From positions 1 to 64,000 of the forward strand of contig QCHZ01000004.1 of the NCBI GenBank assembly GCA_003216955.1: a stretch of 64,000 bases of DNA. Reading direction: 5' to 3'. The position numbers and the translations under genes are program-made. The number at the start of each line of letters is the position of its first letter. Position 1 is the first letter of the stretch. Below, in pieces: positions 1-7,956 of this stretch. The notes under the pieces were generated by a model, which ran no database searches, was not told the origin of the DNA, and was given only the letters and a program-made list of their open reading frames with translations. Source of the stretch: Prochlorococcus sp. AG-402-I21. Its GTDB lineage: Bacteria > Cyanobacteriota > Cyanobacteriia > PCC-6307 > Cyanobiaceae.

Positions 1-108
1 TTAGCTCAGCCATTGGAAAGATTGTAAATGTTCAAGTCCCCGTTCCATGGCTTGAATCAAACTGCGACTCAAATTGAGCTGAACGTTTGTAGATAATACA
101 CAATTCAT
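1..108 (-). CDS. possible very small protein, 35 residues
   Basis: An open frame reads from an ATG at 106-108 to a TAA at 1-3, with a TGA in frame just upstream (130-132), so the frame cannot extend much further. The product would be a soluble 35-residue peptide ending in LQSFQWLS, with an amphipathic stretch in the middle. I do not recognise it. No strong ribosome binding site is visible, so it may be a chance frame. It is listed only because this lineage has many conserved genes of this size. Confidence 0.3.
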   Translation of the reverse strand: MNCVLSTNVQLNLSRSLIQAMERGLEHLQSFQWLS

Positions 109-244
109 TCTCAATCTGTTGATGTTTCTTCAAAAATTATTATCAATCTAGATATGAATTCCAGATTCATTAAAGAATTTCTAGAGAATCAGATTGAATA
201 CTCCGAGTGAGAGGTCTTATTAAATGAATGCAATAAGTAATTAA

Positions 245-874
245 CTATTGAGCAAGTCTAGAAATGTATGAATCTCTTGAACCGGCATTGATCCATCCGG
301 TCGCAATTGTTTTTGGATGAGTCTTATTAACTCGACCTCTATGAATATGTGTAAGACCAGCGGGAAAGATAACTAGTTTTCCTCGTTCCGCTGACTCATG
401 ATGTTCCTGCCAGTGAAATTCTGTTCCTCCTGAATCGACATCATTGCAATACAGAATCCAAGCTAAGACTCTGTGAACTGGTTCGGTCGCTTCATCGCTA
501 ACAGTCCAGTCACAGTGCCATTTCTTAAACCCTTCCCCAGGAGCATAACGTTGTAGGTTGAAAATGGGATTAACAAAGAGGGATTGTTCAGGCGCGCATT
601 CGCTGAAAAGAGGGCGTTCTTGAAGGTATTTTTGAAGGCCAGCATTGACTCCTCTTACTATTACTTCAGACAAAGCAAATGATTCCGGATCAGTTCGATC
701 TATTGCTACAAGGCTGATATCAGTAGAAATTTTTGCAGGGTCTAAATCATTATTTGCCCCATGACTGAAGGCGATTCCATTGCGATGCAAGTCTGTGCGA
801 CGATCGAAAAATGACATCACTCCATCTGCAACAGATTCAAACCCTTTATTTCTATAACTAGCTATTAAATTCAT
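245..874 (-). CDS. 2-oxoglutarate/Fe(II)-dependent oxygenase family protein
   Basis: This 209-residue soluble protein has the double-stranded beta-helix signature of 2OG-Fe(II) oxygenases of the prolyl-4-hydroxylase/PiuC type. The iron-binding HxD is His120-Cys-Asp122 in the segment KKWHCDWT. The distal histidine lies in FPAGLTHIHRG (His176 or His178), followed by basic residues that would hold the 2-oxoglutarate carboxylate. The segment YAPGEGFKKWH is the usual approach to the HxD. Length fits the family. The substrate cannot be told from sequence: it may be a protein side chain or a small metabolite. It stands alone, with small genes on the same strand upstream. Family assignment is firm, role unknown. 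Confidence 0.85.
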   Translation of the reverse strand: MNLIASYRNKGFESVADGVMSFFDRRTDLHRNGIAFSHGANNDLDPAKISTDISLVAIDRTDPESFALSEVIVRGVNAGLQKYLQERPLFSECAPEQSLFVNPIFNLQRYAPGEGFKKWHCDWTVSDEATEPVHRVLAWILYCNDVDSGGTEFHWQEHHESAERGKLVIFPAGLTHIHRGRVNKTHPKTIATGWINAGSRDSYISRLAQ

Positions 875-1026
875 AGAATTTTTTTAAGGTTTTTTGATCT
901 CTGGATACTTTAAATCGCTTGAAAGTGACATTTCAATGAAAATCTTATATGGACTATTGCCCGCTCTTGATTGGCTAGCGGTAATTTTTAATTTAGATGA
1001 AGTTGTTTTAATTAAAAGGCTATAAA

Positions 1027-1182
1027 TTAAGCTACGGCTTTGTCTTTAAGAGATCTTAAATATCTCTTTCTTTGACCGCTACCTTCTACTTCAAAATGCC
1101 AAGTAGGTTTTTTGTTGTCGGGTTTTTTTAAGTTAACTCCAGGATTGCTAGTGCTTAACTTCTTCTTATTCAGTGTGTTCAT
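1027..1182 (-). CDS. small basic protein, 51 residues
   Basis: An ATG at 1180-1182 opens a 51-codon frame ending in TAA at 1027-1029. The product is strongly basic (runs of Lys, RKRYLRSLKDK near the C-terminus) and has no membrane segment. A central PTWHFEVEGSG is the kind of conserved core seen in small unannotated proteins of marine picocyanobacteria; I recall this type but cannot name a family. The net positive charge would fit nucleic-acid or ribosome contact, which is inference only. Coding is supported by sensible composition over the whole frame and by its place among similarly oriented genes. Confidence 0.6.
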   Translation of the reverse strand: MNTLNKKKLSTSNPGVNLKKPDNKKPTWHFEVEGSGQRKRYLRSLKDKAVA

Positions 1183-1253
1183 GAGACTATTAAAGCACAT
1201 TCTCAAATTCTTTCTGGTTTGGTCGTTACTTTTTCTTCTCGTAAATAGATAAT

Positions 1254-1283
1254 AAAAAAGAGGCCCACTTGAACCCCTCTTTT
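1254..1283. terminator. intrinsic terminator, probably bidirectional
   Basis: AAAAGAGG (1256-1263) pairs with CCTCTTTT (1276-1283) across a 12-base loop. The stem has A-runs on the left and T-runs on the right, so either strand would produce a hairpin followed by uridines. It sits between the two small minus-strand genes at 1310-1453 and 1027-1182 and would end the transcript of the former. Confidence 0.6.
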
Positions 1284-1309
1284 AAATTTAAAACAATTTT
1301 GACCTTAAC

Positions 1310-1453
1310 CTATGCAATTCCTCGGTTCTTATAAGGGTCATCTCTGAAAGGCTGTGCCTCAAAACTTGGAGGTGAGTTATCTTTATAAGGATGAAATAGA
1401 GCATTGCCCATTGAAATGAGTAATTCTTGAAGCCAAAGAATTGTTTTTTTCAT
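1310..1453 (-). CDS. small conserved protein, 47 residues
   Basis: The frame runs from ATG 1451-1453 to TAG 1310-1312. The N-terminal half (MKKTILWLQELLISMGNALF) is an amphipathic or weakly hydrophobic helix. The C-terminal half has HPYKDNSPPS and QPFRDDPYKNRG. I recognise the pattern (helix, then NALFHP, a PP turn and QP-RD) from short unannotated proteins common to Prochlorococcus and marine Synechococcus, but no function is known to me. A hairpin terminator follows directly at 1254-1283, which supports a monocistronic unit. It may associate with the membrane surface. Confidence 0.65.
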   Translation of the reverse strand: MKKTILWLQELLISMGNALFHPYKDNSPPSFEAQPFRDDPYKNRGIA

Positions 1454-1598
1454 TGAGTCCTCTAGTGGGATATAACCATATATAAGTTATGTGGAATATT
1501 TATACATCAGTAAAAACTCCTCTTATTGAATTTTTCATTTTCTAGTCAATATCAATCGAGGAGTTATCGAGTATGTATTGGGAGGAAAAGATTCAATT

Positions 1599-2672
1599 TT
1601 ATTTGAGTCCTTGAGGTGCCGTCTTTGTCCGAACCTTAAATTCCCAAACCGTAATGCCTCCATTTGCATTTATTGCAGCCAAGGCACTGTCATCAGGATG
1701 CCAAGCTATTTGGCTTACATGGTCACCTGCAAATGCACCACCAACTGGATCACCCTGACCATCTTTTTGGAGAAACCAAGAAAAAACTGAACCATCTCTG
1801 GCACCAGAAGCTAGAAGCATTCCGCTATGTGAGAAAGCAAGGCTAGAAATTGGTTCCGTATGAAGCATTAACTCTCCTGGCACAGTGCCCTCAGGACCAT
1901 TTCCTTGAAAACTCCAAACTGTCACTCGATCACTACCCCCGGTAGCTAGAACTGTGCCAGTTTGATCAAAAGCTAGATGTCTTGGTTTGCCTGGATATCC
2001 TGTCATCTCTGAATCTTCATCAGTTGAACGACGCCAAAAATGAACAGAATTATCCTGACTGCCGCATGCCACTATATCTCCATCTGGACTAAGCACCATA
2101 GATACTAGTGAACCTCGCCATTCCAGCTTTTGATTGACGTTGTCGCTAACTACATCAAAAAAACTGACTTGGCCATAGCATGCTGTTGCTAATTCATTTG
2201 AATTAGACCAAGCAATCGCGCTGACAGTACTGGGATGTTCCTCTGATCTCCAGTGCTCTTGACCTTTTTTATCAAAAACATATACATACTTACTAAAAAC
2301 TACTGCTAAGAATTTTCCGTCTTGGGACCACTTGATGTGCTCAACCCATCCTCTCCCAAGTTCCAAATTTTTAGTTGATTTACCCTCTTGACTTTCCCAT
2401 ATATACACATGCCCATCCTGGCCAGCAGTCGCAAAAGTATTGCCATCTGGATGAATAGACATTGCTAGTAAGCCACCTTTATGTATATCTTTCACTTGCC
2501 AAATGAGCTTCCCAGATTTCCCCTCAAATGCGTAAAGCCCACCAGCGACATCACCTACTAAAAAAGTTTTACCTTCTAGTGCCCAGCCGCAGACAATCGC
2601 ATAGTCGTCAACTTGAGTAGACCAACCTTCATGAAGCATTCCCTTGGGACTAAATGCTTCTATACCAGACAT
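1599..2672 (-). CDS. WD40-repeat beta-propeller protein, partner gene of the CobW GTPase
   Basis: This 357-residue protein consists almost wholly of WD40 blades of about 40-45 residues. Typical blade ends are KLIWQV, HVYIWES, SVHFWRR, RVTVWSF and ITVWEF, each preceded by an SPDG or HPDG turn such as IHPDGNTFATAGQDGHVYIW. About seven blades can be counted, enough to close a propeller. There is no signal peptide and no second domain, so it is likely a cytoplasmic scaffold. Its ATG lies 13 bases inside the end of the cobW-like gene, so the two are translationally coupled. Context suggests it organises zinc delivery with the GTPase, but no metal site is visible in the propeller itself. Confidence 0.85.
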   Translation of the reverse strand: MSGIEAFSPKGMLHEGWSTQVDDYAIVCGWALEGKTFLVGDVAGGLYAFEGKSGKLIWQVKDIHKGGLLAMSIHPDGNTFATAGQDGHVYIWESQEGKSTKNLELGRGWVEHIKWSQDGKFLAVVFSKYVYVFDKKGQEHWRSEEHPSTVSAIAWSNSNELATACYGQVSFFDVVSDNVNQKLEWRGSLVSMVLSPDGDIVACGSQDNSVHFWRRSTDEDSEMTGYPGKPRHLAFDQTGTVLATGGSDRVTVWSFQGNGPEGTVPGELMLHTEPISSLAFSHSGMLLASGARDGSVFSWFLQKDGQGDPVGGAFAGDHVSQIAWHPDDSALAAINANGGITVWEFKVRTKTAPQGLK

Positions 2673-4039
2673 TTGTCAAACTCCCTACTCATTTCTGCTT
2701 CATCAAGATTTCTACCGATAAAGACGAGTTGGTTGCGGCGAGGTTCATTGCCCCACTCTTTATCAGGTTGGGCGGTGAAGAGCATATGTACTCCTTGAAA
2801 AACTATTCGCCGTGACTCTCCCTCATAGCTAATGAATCCTTTCGTTCGGAATATGTCCACCCCTTTTTCAGATAAGAGCCTGTTTAACCACCTATTTAGT
2901 TTCTCTGGATCTACATCCCCTACTCTCTCGATAGCAATGGAGCCTACTTCGTCATCATGTTCGTGCTCGGCTACCCAAGTTCGCTCAGCTATTAGAGGAA
3001 TTGTTGAGTTCTGATTATTATCTATATCGTCCGTAGAAGAAGTATTTACTTTCGTTAATTTCATATTAAATTCTTCGGCTGTATGTTGAGTGAATAGACC
3101 TATATCCCTTGCCTTATCAACATCTATGAAGAAGGACTTAGTTCCTTTGGATTGAAGTTGAAGGCTCACATGCTTGCCGACTGGAACTATATCCCCCGGA
3201 TTCATAGGTTCTTCTTGTTCTGCGTAAAGTCTCACGCATGATTCAGCACCTGTGTTGAGAGCTGTCTCGTCTTTACCTTGGTCTAATAACAGGACGAGAG
3301 ACATTGTGGGGTCTGGACCTTCTTCAAGCGTTAGTTCATAGCGACCTTCTTCAAGTGCAAATACACCTGTCCACTCAAATGGGTATTCTGGTTCAAGAAA
3401 AGTTGGACGACGCTGAAGTACTTGATCTAGATCAAAAGCACTTAGATTTAGCACAGTATCAATTGAGACGTCTGCATGTTTACTGCGTATGACACGAGCC
3501 ATACGATTCATATCGCGTAGCCGTGACTCTAAGTTGTCGAGTGATTCATCTGAAACTAGATCAGTTTTATTTAGGACAAGGACGTCAGCAAAGGCAACTT
3601 GCTCCGAACTTTCATCACTTCGACCAAGTTGTTGCTCTATATGGGCTGCATCAACAAGTGTGACTATGCCATCAAGTGAAAACTCATCACGGATTTCGTC
3701 ATCCATAAAGAATGTCTGAGCAACAGGACCAGGATCAGCAAGGCCAGTAGTTTCAACTAATATATAGTCAAATTTGTCTCGCCTCTTCATGAGGTTTCCA
3801 AGTACACGAATAAGATCACCCCGAACGGTGCAGCAGATGCAACCATTCGACATCTCGAAGACCTCTTCGTCAGCATTGATTACTAATCCTTGATCAATAC
3901 CAACTTCACCATATTCATTTTCAATAACAGCTATTTTTTGACCATGCTCTTCGCTCAGGATTCGATTAAGTAAAGTTGTTTTTCCAGATCCTAGAAAACC
4001 AGTCAGTATTGTCACTGGTACTTTTTGCTTGTTGCTCAT
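2660..4039 (-). CDS. CobW/COG0523-family GTPase, putative zinc metallochaperone, with an inserted domain
   Basis: This is a G3E GTPase of 459 residues. The P-loop GFLGSGKTT is at residues 14-22. The metal-binding CxCC motif (GCICC) is at 66-70, the ETTGLADP switch region near 96-103, and the NKTD guanine-specificity motif at 157-160. The CobW C-terminal domain occupies about 365-455. COG0523 proteins are thought to insert metal, often zinc, into client enzymes. Residues about 221-330 are not part of the usual fold. They resemble the extra domain of the neighbouring ZnuA (FEWTGVF here, FEWAGVF there). A short HEHDD stretch near 359-363 adds ligands. It lies in a znuA-88aa-cobW-WD40 operon likely controlled by Zur. 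Confidence 0.92.
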   Translation of the reverse strand: MSNKQKVPVTILTGFLGSGKTTLLNRILSEEHGQKIAVIENEYGEVGIDQGLVINADEEVFEMSNGCICCTVRGDLIRVLGNLMKRRDKFDYILVETTGLADPGPVAQTFFMDDEIRDEFSLDGIVTLVDAAHIEQQLGRSDESSEQVAFADVLVLNKTDLVSDESLDNLESRLRDMNRMARVIRSKHADVSIDTVLNLSAFDLDQVLQRRPTFLEPEYPFEWTGVFALEEGRYELTLEEGPDPTMSLVLLLDQGKDETALNTGAESCVRLYAEQEEPMNPGDIVPVGKHVSLQLQSKGTKSFFIDVDKARDIGLFTQHTAEEFNMKLTKVNTSSTDDIDNNQNSTIPLIAERTWVAEHEHDDEVGSIAIERVGDVDPEKLNRWLNRLLSEKGVDIFRTKGFISYEGESRRIVFQGVHMLFTAQPDKEWGNEPRRNQLVFIGRNLDEAEMSREFDKCLV

Positions 4040-4099
4040 TTTCTTTAATTAACTTTGTGAACAATGAGAATTTTCAAGAGAAATATCAGTTAGCCAATT

Positions 4100-4366
4100 C
4101 TATTGGATACCCAATAATTCAAGTGATTTTAATTCAAAGTCATCAAGCTGATAATAGTTGTATGGAACTTTGACTCTTAATGTATGTTTTCCCTTCTCTT
4201 CTTTAAGAGAATGATTTGAAAATTGAAGTTCTTTTAGATTGTCACTGAAATTAGTTGAGATAGTAAGTTTTAAGATCTTGTCTTTATCCCATGGTGGTTT
4301 ATCCATGAAACCTGCCTGGTCTTCCCAATGTTGTTTGTAAGCTTTATATCCTTTGGTTGGAAACAT
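4100..4366 (-). CDS. hypothetical protein, 88 residues, within the zinc operon
   Basis: The frame runs from ATG 4364-4366 to a stop at 4100, between znuA (17 bases upstream) and the cobW-like GTPase (60 bases downstream), on the same strand. The 88-residue product is soluble, rich in Lys and aromatic residues, and has no signal peptide, cysteine or His cluster. Alternating hydrophobic residues in KILKLTISTNF and KHTLRVKVPYNYY suggest beta strands. I do not recognise a family. Its position makes a role in zinc import or delivery likely, perhaps as a small partner of the GTPase; that is inference from context. Confidence 0.7.
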   Translation of the reverse strand: MFPTKGYKAYKQHWEDQAGFMDKPPWDKDKILKLTISTNFSDNLKELQFSNHSLKEEKGKHTLRVKVPYNYYQLDDFELKSLELLGIQ

Positions 4367-4383
4367 TATTTAAACTTGAAAAG

Positions 4384-5901
4384 TTAAAGGTTAGTTAAGG
4401 AATTCCATTTATTCTCGAGTCTTTTACCCTCTTTTTCATCACATTCTCCACCAAGCGAATCAACAATTGTGCATGTGTTGTGTACTGCTACTGAAACAGT
4501 ATTCCCTTCTAGCATTAGACCATCAACAAAGATTTGATTTCTTGCGATAGGGGTGGAAGTTTGTCTACTCAAGTTTTTTAATAGCTTGGAAGGAGGCTTT
4601 TGCTCAGCGAATAAGACGTTCACGTTTTCTTCTTTGAGCTCAGCTATAACCGTTGAAATAGTCTCTGGTCTAAGGCTGGAAGAATCACCAAGGAAATCTA
4701 ATAGACTCAAAGTCTTCAAGCCAAATGCATCTCCGTAATATTCCATCGCTTTGTGCTTAGAAACGATTGTCCTTCGATCAGTAGGAATTGTGGCAACTTG
4801 TTTTTGAGTCCATGAGTCGAGATCTTCCAAAATAGAATTAACGGCTTTAGTTCTTTCTTTTAAAACCTTTTTTGTTTCTCTGTCAAAGAAGGAAATTTTC
4901 TTATTGATATTTTTAGAAATGACATTTCCCATCTTGATGATGTTATGAGGGTCATGCCAGATATGAGGATCTAGCCCACCATGGTCATGGTGATGATGAT
5001 GATCACCTTCATCTGGGACTTGAGCAATCGGTTCAACATCGCCGCCTGAAATATCCTTAAAGAAATGTTCGTCGGCTTCAAACTCAAAAGGCATATGCTC
5101 AGTAAAGAATGCATATTTACCAGCTTTTTTGATTTCTACAGTAAATGTAGTGATGTCTTTCTTCTCATTGAATGAAAGAAAATATGCTTTTTCCTGCGCA
5201 ACAAGTTTGTCATTATTGCGTTTGGTTTCTGAATCCTTAGATCCTAATAATTCTTTAGCAAGCTCTTCTGATGCTTCAATATCACCAGAATTGAGAATAA
5301 CCATTTTCATTGCAGGATCAGCATAGTCTCCATCGACTTTGGCAAAAGACCACTTGTATGTTCCTGCTGAAAGATCAAAAACACCAGCCCATTCAAAAGC
5401 TCCTTCTCCATGGCTATCACCATGATCATTGTGGTCATCATGATCGTCATGTTTAGCAGCTGAATGATCATCGTGGTCATTATCCTTAGCAGCTGAATGA
5501 TCATCGTGGTCGTCATGATGATCGTCTATTTCTATTGCACTTACACCAACGACAACAGTTAAGGGATTATCTAACCATTTTTTAATTGCAGGGGTCATCT
5601 CTGAACCAAGCGTAAATACTTGATTCGCACTTTTTAGTGTTTGAGCTTGCCTTGGAGTGATCTTGACATCATGAACATCTTGTTTTCTGTCAATTAAGCA
5701 GGTTACGGGCGTAGAGGGTGGTGCAATTGCAGAAACTACATCGCAGACTAATGGCTCTACAGCAACAATTGATTTTGAATTTGCCTGTGCGCTCTGATGA
5801 ATTCCCGAAAATAAAAATGCTCCAGCAAGAAAAGAGTTCTTAAGGACTGTTTTATTAAATATTGATTTGCTCTTGATGCGTTGATTGAACAATTTCGACA
5901 T
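4384..5901 (-). CDS. znuA: zinc ABC transporter, periplasmic binding protein with His-rich loop and extra domain
   Basis: The precursor has 505 residues, against about 300-350 for most ZnuA proteins. A signal peptide covers residues 1-40 and ends QSAQA. Cluster A-I metal ligands are recognisable: His77 (DVHDVKITPRQ), His313 (LDPHIWHDP) and His383 (SKHKAMEYYG). Two regions make it long. Residues 126-165 are a His/Asp loop with repeats of DHDDHSAAK, and HHHHHDH sits at 301-307. Residues 169-280 form an additional domain (FEWAGVFDLSAGTYKW, ending near FFTEHMPFEFE). A similar domain is inserted in the downstream CobW GTPase. It leads the operon and is divergent from znuC, with a Zur-like site between. 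Confidence 0.93.
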   Translation of the reverse strand: MSKLFNQRIKSKSIFNKTVLKNSFLAGAFLFSGIHQSAQANSKSIVAVEPLVCDVVSAIAPPSTPVTCLIDRKQDVHDVKITPRQAQTLKSANQVFTLGSEMTPAIKKWLDNPLTVVVGVSAIEIDDHHDDHDDHSAAKDNDHDDHSAAKHDDHDDHNDHGDSHGEGAFEWAGVFDLSAGTYKWSFAKVDGDYADPAMKMVILNSGDIEASEELAKELLGSKDSETKRNNDKLVAQEKAYFLSFNEKKDITTFTVEIKKAGKYAFFTEHMPFEFEADEHFFKDISGGDVEPIAQVPDEGDHHHHHDHGGLDPHIWHDPHNIIKMGNVISKNINKKISFFDRETKKVLKERTKAVNSILEDLDSWTQKQVATIPTDRRTIVSKHKAMEYYGDAFGLKTLSLLDFLGDSSSLRPETISTVIAELKEENVNVLFAEQKPPSKLLKNLSRQTSTPIARNQIFVDGLMLEGNTVSVAVHNTCTIVDSLGGECDEKEGKRLENKWNSLTNL

Positions 5902-5928
5902 TTAATCAAAAATTAACGTATCCAAAAA

Positions 5929-5943
5929 CGATAATCATTTCCA
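5929..5943. promoter_or_regulatory. candidate Zur operator between znuA and znuC
   Basis: CGATAATCATTTCCA is an imperfect 7-1-7 inverted repeat of the AT-rich kind used by Fur-family zinc regulators (form TGAWAAT-n-ATTWTCA). It lies in the 92-base divergent spacer, about 28 bases from the znuA start and 51 from the znuC start, where one bound dimer could repress both. The match is weaker than the palindrome at 11235-11255. Confidence 0.6.
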
Positions 5944-5993
5944 TTCAAGATTGGCAAGTATATTATGTTTCTTGTCAGCAAACCCTTTGATTG

Positions 5994-6689
5994 ATGTCTA
6001 GTTTGATTGCTGAAAATGTGACATATTCCTATTCCAGTAATATCAAGCCTGCTTTAAGTAAGGTTTCTCTTAAGCTTGAGCCAGGTACTTTGACTGCTCT
6101 TGTTGGTCCGAATGGCGCTGGTAAGTCAACATTATTAAGCTTGCTGCAAGGAAGTAACACTCCGGATCAAGGAGAAATTACTGTTGACGGGAAACCATTG
6201 AGAAATAATCGATCTCAAGTGGCTTTAATGCCTCAGAGGGGAAAGCTGAATTGGAATTTTCCAATTACTGTTGAAGGATTAGTGTCTTTAGGTCGAGTAA
6301 ATCATTCCAAATCGACTTGTTGTGAATTAGAAGCTGCCCTTCAACGTGTTGGAATATCTCATTTAGCAAAAAGGAGACTGGATGCTTTGTCTGGTGGACA
6401 GCAACAAAGAGCATTACTTGCAAAAACATTAATGAATCCAGCCAAAATTTTTCTTCTTGATGAACCTTGCTCCGCCTTTGATCCTCCCGCTAAAGAAGAT
6501 TTCCTCTTAATCATTCGTCAGCTAGCCGATTCGGGATTAACGGTTTTTGTTAGTAGTCATGACTGGGGAACATCTTTAAATGCCTATGACAAGGTTGTTG
6601 CTTTAGATAAAATTATTTTGGCTTCTGGCAGCCCTCAGGAAGTTCAAGAAAAACTAAGTTCAATTAATTATTTGAGGTGGAAGTTATAG
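5994..6689 (+). CDS. znuC: zinc ABC transporter, ATP-binding protein
   Basis: This ABC ATPase has 231 residues. The Walker A motif is GPNGAGKST near residue 37, a Q-loop sits in ALMPQRGKLNWNFP, the signature is LSGGQQQRALLAKTL, and Walker B is IFLLDEPCSAFDP. The switch His is in VSSHDWG. The wording is that of the zinc/manganese (ZnuC/MntB) branch. It would power zinc import through ZnuB. A TTG at 5991 lies directly before the ATG; the ATG at 5994 is preferred. It diverges from znuA and is followed on the opposite strand by zur, then by znuB on its own strand. Confidence 0.93.
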   Translation: MSSLIAENVTYSYSSNIKPALSKVSLKLEPGTLTALVGPNGAGKSTLLSLLQGSNTPDQGEITVDGKPLRNNRSQVALMPQRGKLNWNFPITVEGLVSLGRVNHSKSTCCELEAALQRVGISHLAKRRLDALSGGQQQRALLAKTLMNPAKIFLLDEPCSAFDPPAKEDFLLIIRQLADSGLTVFVSSHDWGTSLNAYDKVVALDKIILASGSPQEVQEKLSSINYLRWKL

Positions 6690-6712
6690 GTTTGATTCAT
6701 ATTCAAATAATC

Positions 6713-7117
6713 TTATCCAGCATTAAGTTGCTGAGAACAATTTTGGCAGAGACCAAAGTACTCAAGAGTATGAAACAAAAGCTCAAATTTTTTAGAAGTG
6801 TTTTTCGACAGATCCATCATTTTGACCGGACATCCCTTCAAGCGTGTGGTTTCTCCACAGCTTACGCAAGTTAAATGATGAATATCTCTTTCAACTGGCG
6901 CATAAAGAACCTCACCATTGGGAAGATGTCTGGAACGAATCAAACCTTGCTTTACTAGTACTTGCAGGTTTCGATAGACCGTGGTCAGTCCCATTGCCTT
7001 TTCACCATTATGAAGTTGTCTATGCAGTTCTTGCCCACTCAATTCATCAGTACATTTCTTGAGCTCATTGAGCAGTTGCTGTTGGCGTCTAGTGATTTCA
7101 GGCTTGCTTTTACTCAT
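6713..7117 (-). CDS. zur: Fur-family zinc uptake regulator
   Basis: This Fur-family repressor has 134 residues from the ATG at 7115-7117 (MSKSKPEITRRQQQ). A longer frame to 7153 adds only 12 atypical residues. The winged-helix domain covers about 1-80, with the recognition region MGLTTVYRNLQVL. The dimerisation domain has the DIHHLTCVSCGET segment and two CxxC pairs (CVSC and CQNC) that form the structural zinc site. Placement between znuC and znuB makes Zur far more likely than ferric Fur or PerR. It is on the strand opposite to both transporter genes, so a znuC-znuB transcript would run antisense through it. Confidence 0.87.
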   Translation of the reverse strand: MSKSKPEITRRQQQLLNELKKCTDELSGQELHRQLHNGEKAMGLTTVYRNLQVLVKQGLIRSRHLPNGEVLYAPVERDIHHLTCVSCGETTRLKGCPVKMMDLSKNTSKKFELLFHTLEYFGLCQNCSQQLNAG

Positions 7118-7170
7118 TAGCAAGATCTTAACTTGATCTCTCTTCCTGACCATACTGAATCATTGGCTTA

Positions 7171-7956
7171 ATGTCTTTTTTCAATACAAATTGGTGGATA
7201 ATTCCTCTTTTGATAACTTCCTTTTCAGGAATACTTTGCCCTGCCATGGGAACTGTATTGATCACTCATAAAAGGCTTCTTCAAGTTAATTTAATTTCGC
7301 ATTGTGTGCTGCCAGGTCTTGCTTTGGCTATGGCGCTTGGTTTGGACCCTTCTATTGGTGGAGTCATCAGTGGCTTGGTAGGAGCTATTGCAGCAGAAAG
7401 CTTGACAAATAAAAAAAATCAAAATTATGAAGCAGTTATGAATACAATTCTTGCTGGTTCGATGGGACTCGGTGTTTTGCTTATACCTCTACTGGGTATC
7501 AGGATTGATTTGGAGGCTGTTTTATTTGGAGATTTATTAACTGCAAACTTGAGTGATCTGCTAAGAACGTTGATCGCTTTCTCGGTATTTATTTGCTTAA
7601 TGCTTTTTGGTTACGACAAGCTTGTTCATATTGGTTTAGATCCAGAAGGAGCTGCTTCAAGTGGAGTTAATGTATCTTTTTTAAATTTGGCTCTTGGTTT
7701 TACTACGGCACTTGTCATTGTGAGTTCAATGTCTGCAGTGGGAGTCATTCTTGTGATTGCGTTACTTTCAACCCCAACTTTGTTGGGATTACAGAAAGCA
7801 AGATCTTTATGGATTGCGATGGTTAGATCCTCCATATTTGGATTGATTTTATCTCTTATAGGTTTTTCTCTTGCCATGATGTTGAATTTGCCTCCTGGTC
7901 CTTTGATTAGTGTTCTTTGTGTGATTTCATTGATTTTGCTACCAAATAATAGATAG
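7171..7956 (+). CDS. znuB: zinc ABC transporter, permease
   Basis: This is an ABC-3 family integral membrane permease of 261 residues with seven or eight hydrophobic segments. Near the N-terminus, CPAMGTVLITHKRLLQVNLISHCVLPG matches the family's conserved opening. Later, SAVGVILVIALLSTPTLLG is the coupling region and GPLISVLCVISLILL the last membrane span. It would form the zinc channel driven by ZnuC. Its ATG at 7171 is 53 bases from the divergent zur start. No convincing Zur site is visible in that gap, so it may depend on read-through from znuC. Confidence 0.92.
   Translation: MSFFNTNWWIIPLLITSFSGILCPAMGTVLITHKRLLQVNLISHCVLPGLALAMALGLDPSIGGVISGLVGAIAAESLTNKKNQNYEAVMNTILAGSMGLGVLLIPLLGIRIDLEAVLFGDLLTANLSDLLRTLIAFSVFICLMLFGYDKLVHIGLDPEGAASSGVNVSFLNLALGFTTALVIVSSMSAVGVILVIALLSTPTLLGLQKARSLWIAMVRSSIFGLILSLIGFSLAMMLNLPPGPLISVLCVISLILLPNNR

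Noticed and set aside
1515-1565. Inverted repeat AACTCCTC / GAGGAGTT near the end of the WD40 gene
   Set aside because: The loop is about 35 bases, with no T-run; too weak to call a terminator.
3304-3719. Plus-strand frames inside the cobW-like gene and similar frames inside rpoC2, infB and atpA
   Set aside because: They are opposite-strand shadows of strongly conserved genes with no independent signals.
5307-5516. Met/Ile/Thr-rich frame (MTTTMIIQLL) overlapping znuA
   Set aside because: It is the alternate-frame reading of the His/Asp repeat of znuA.
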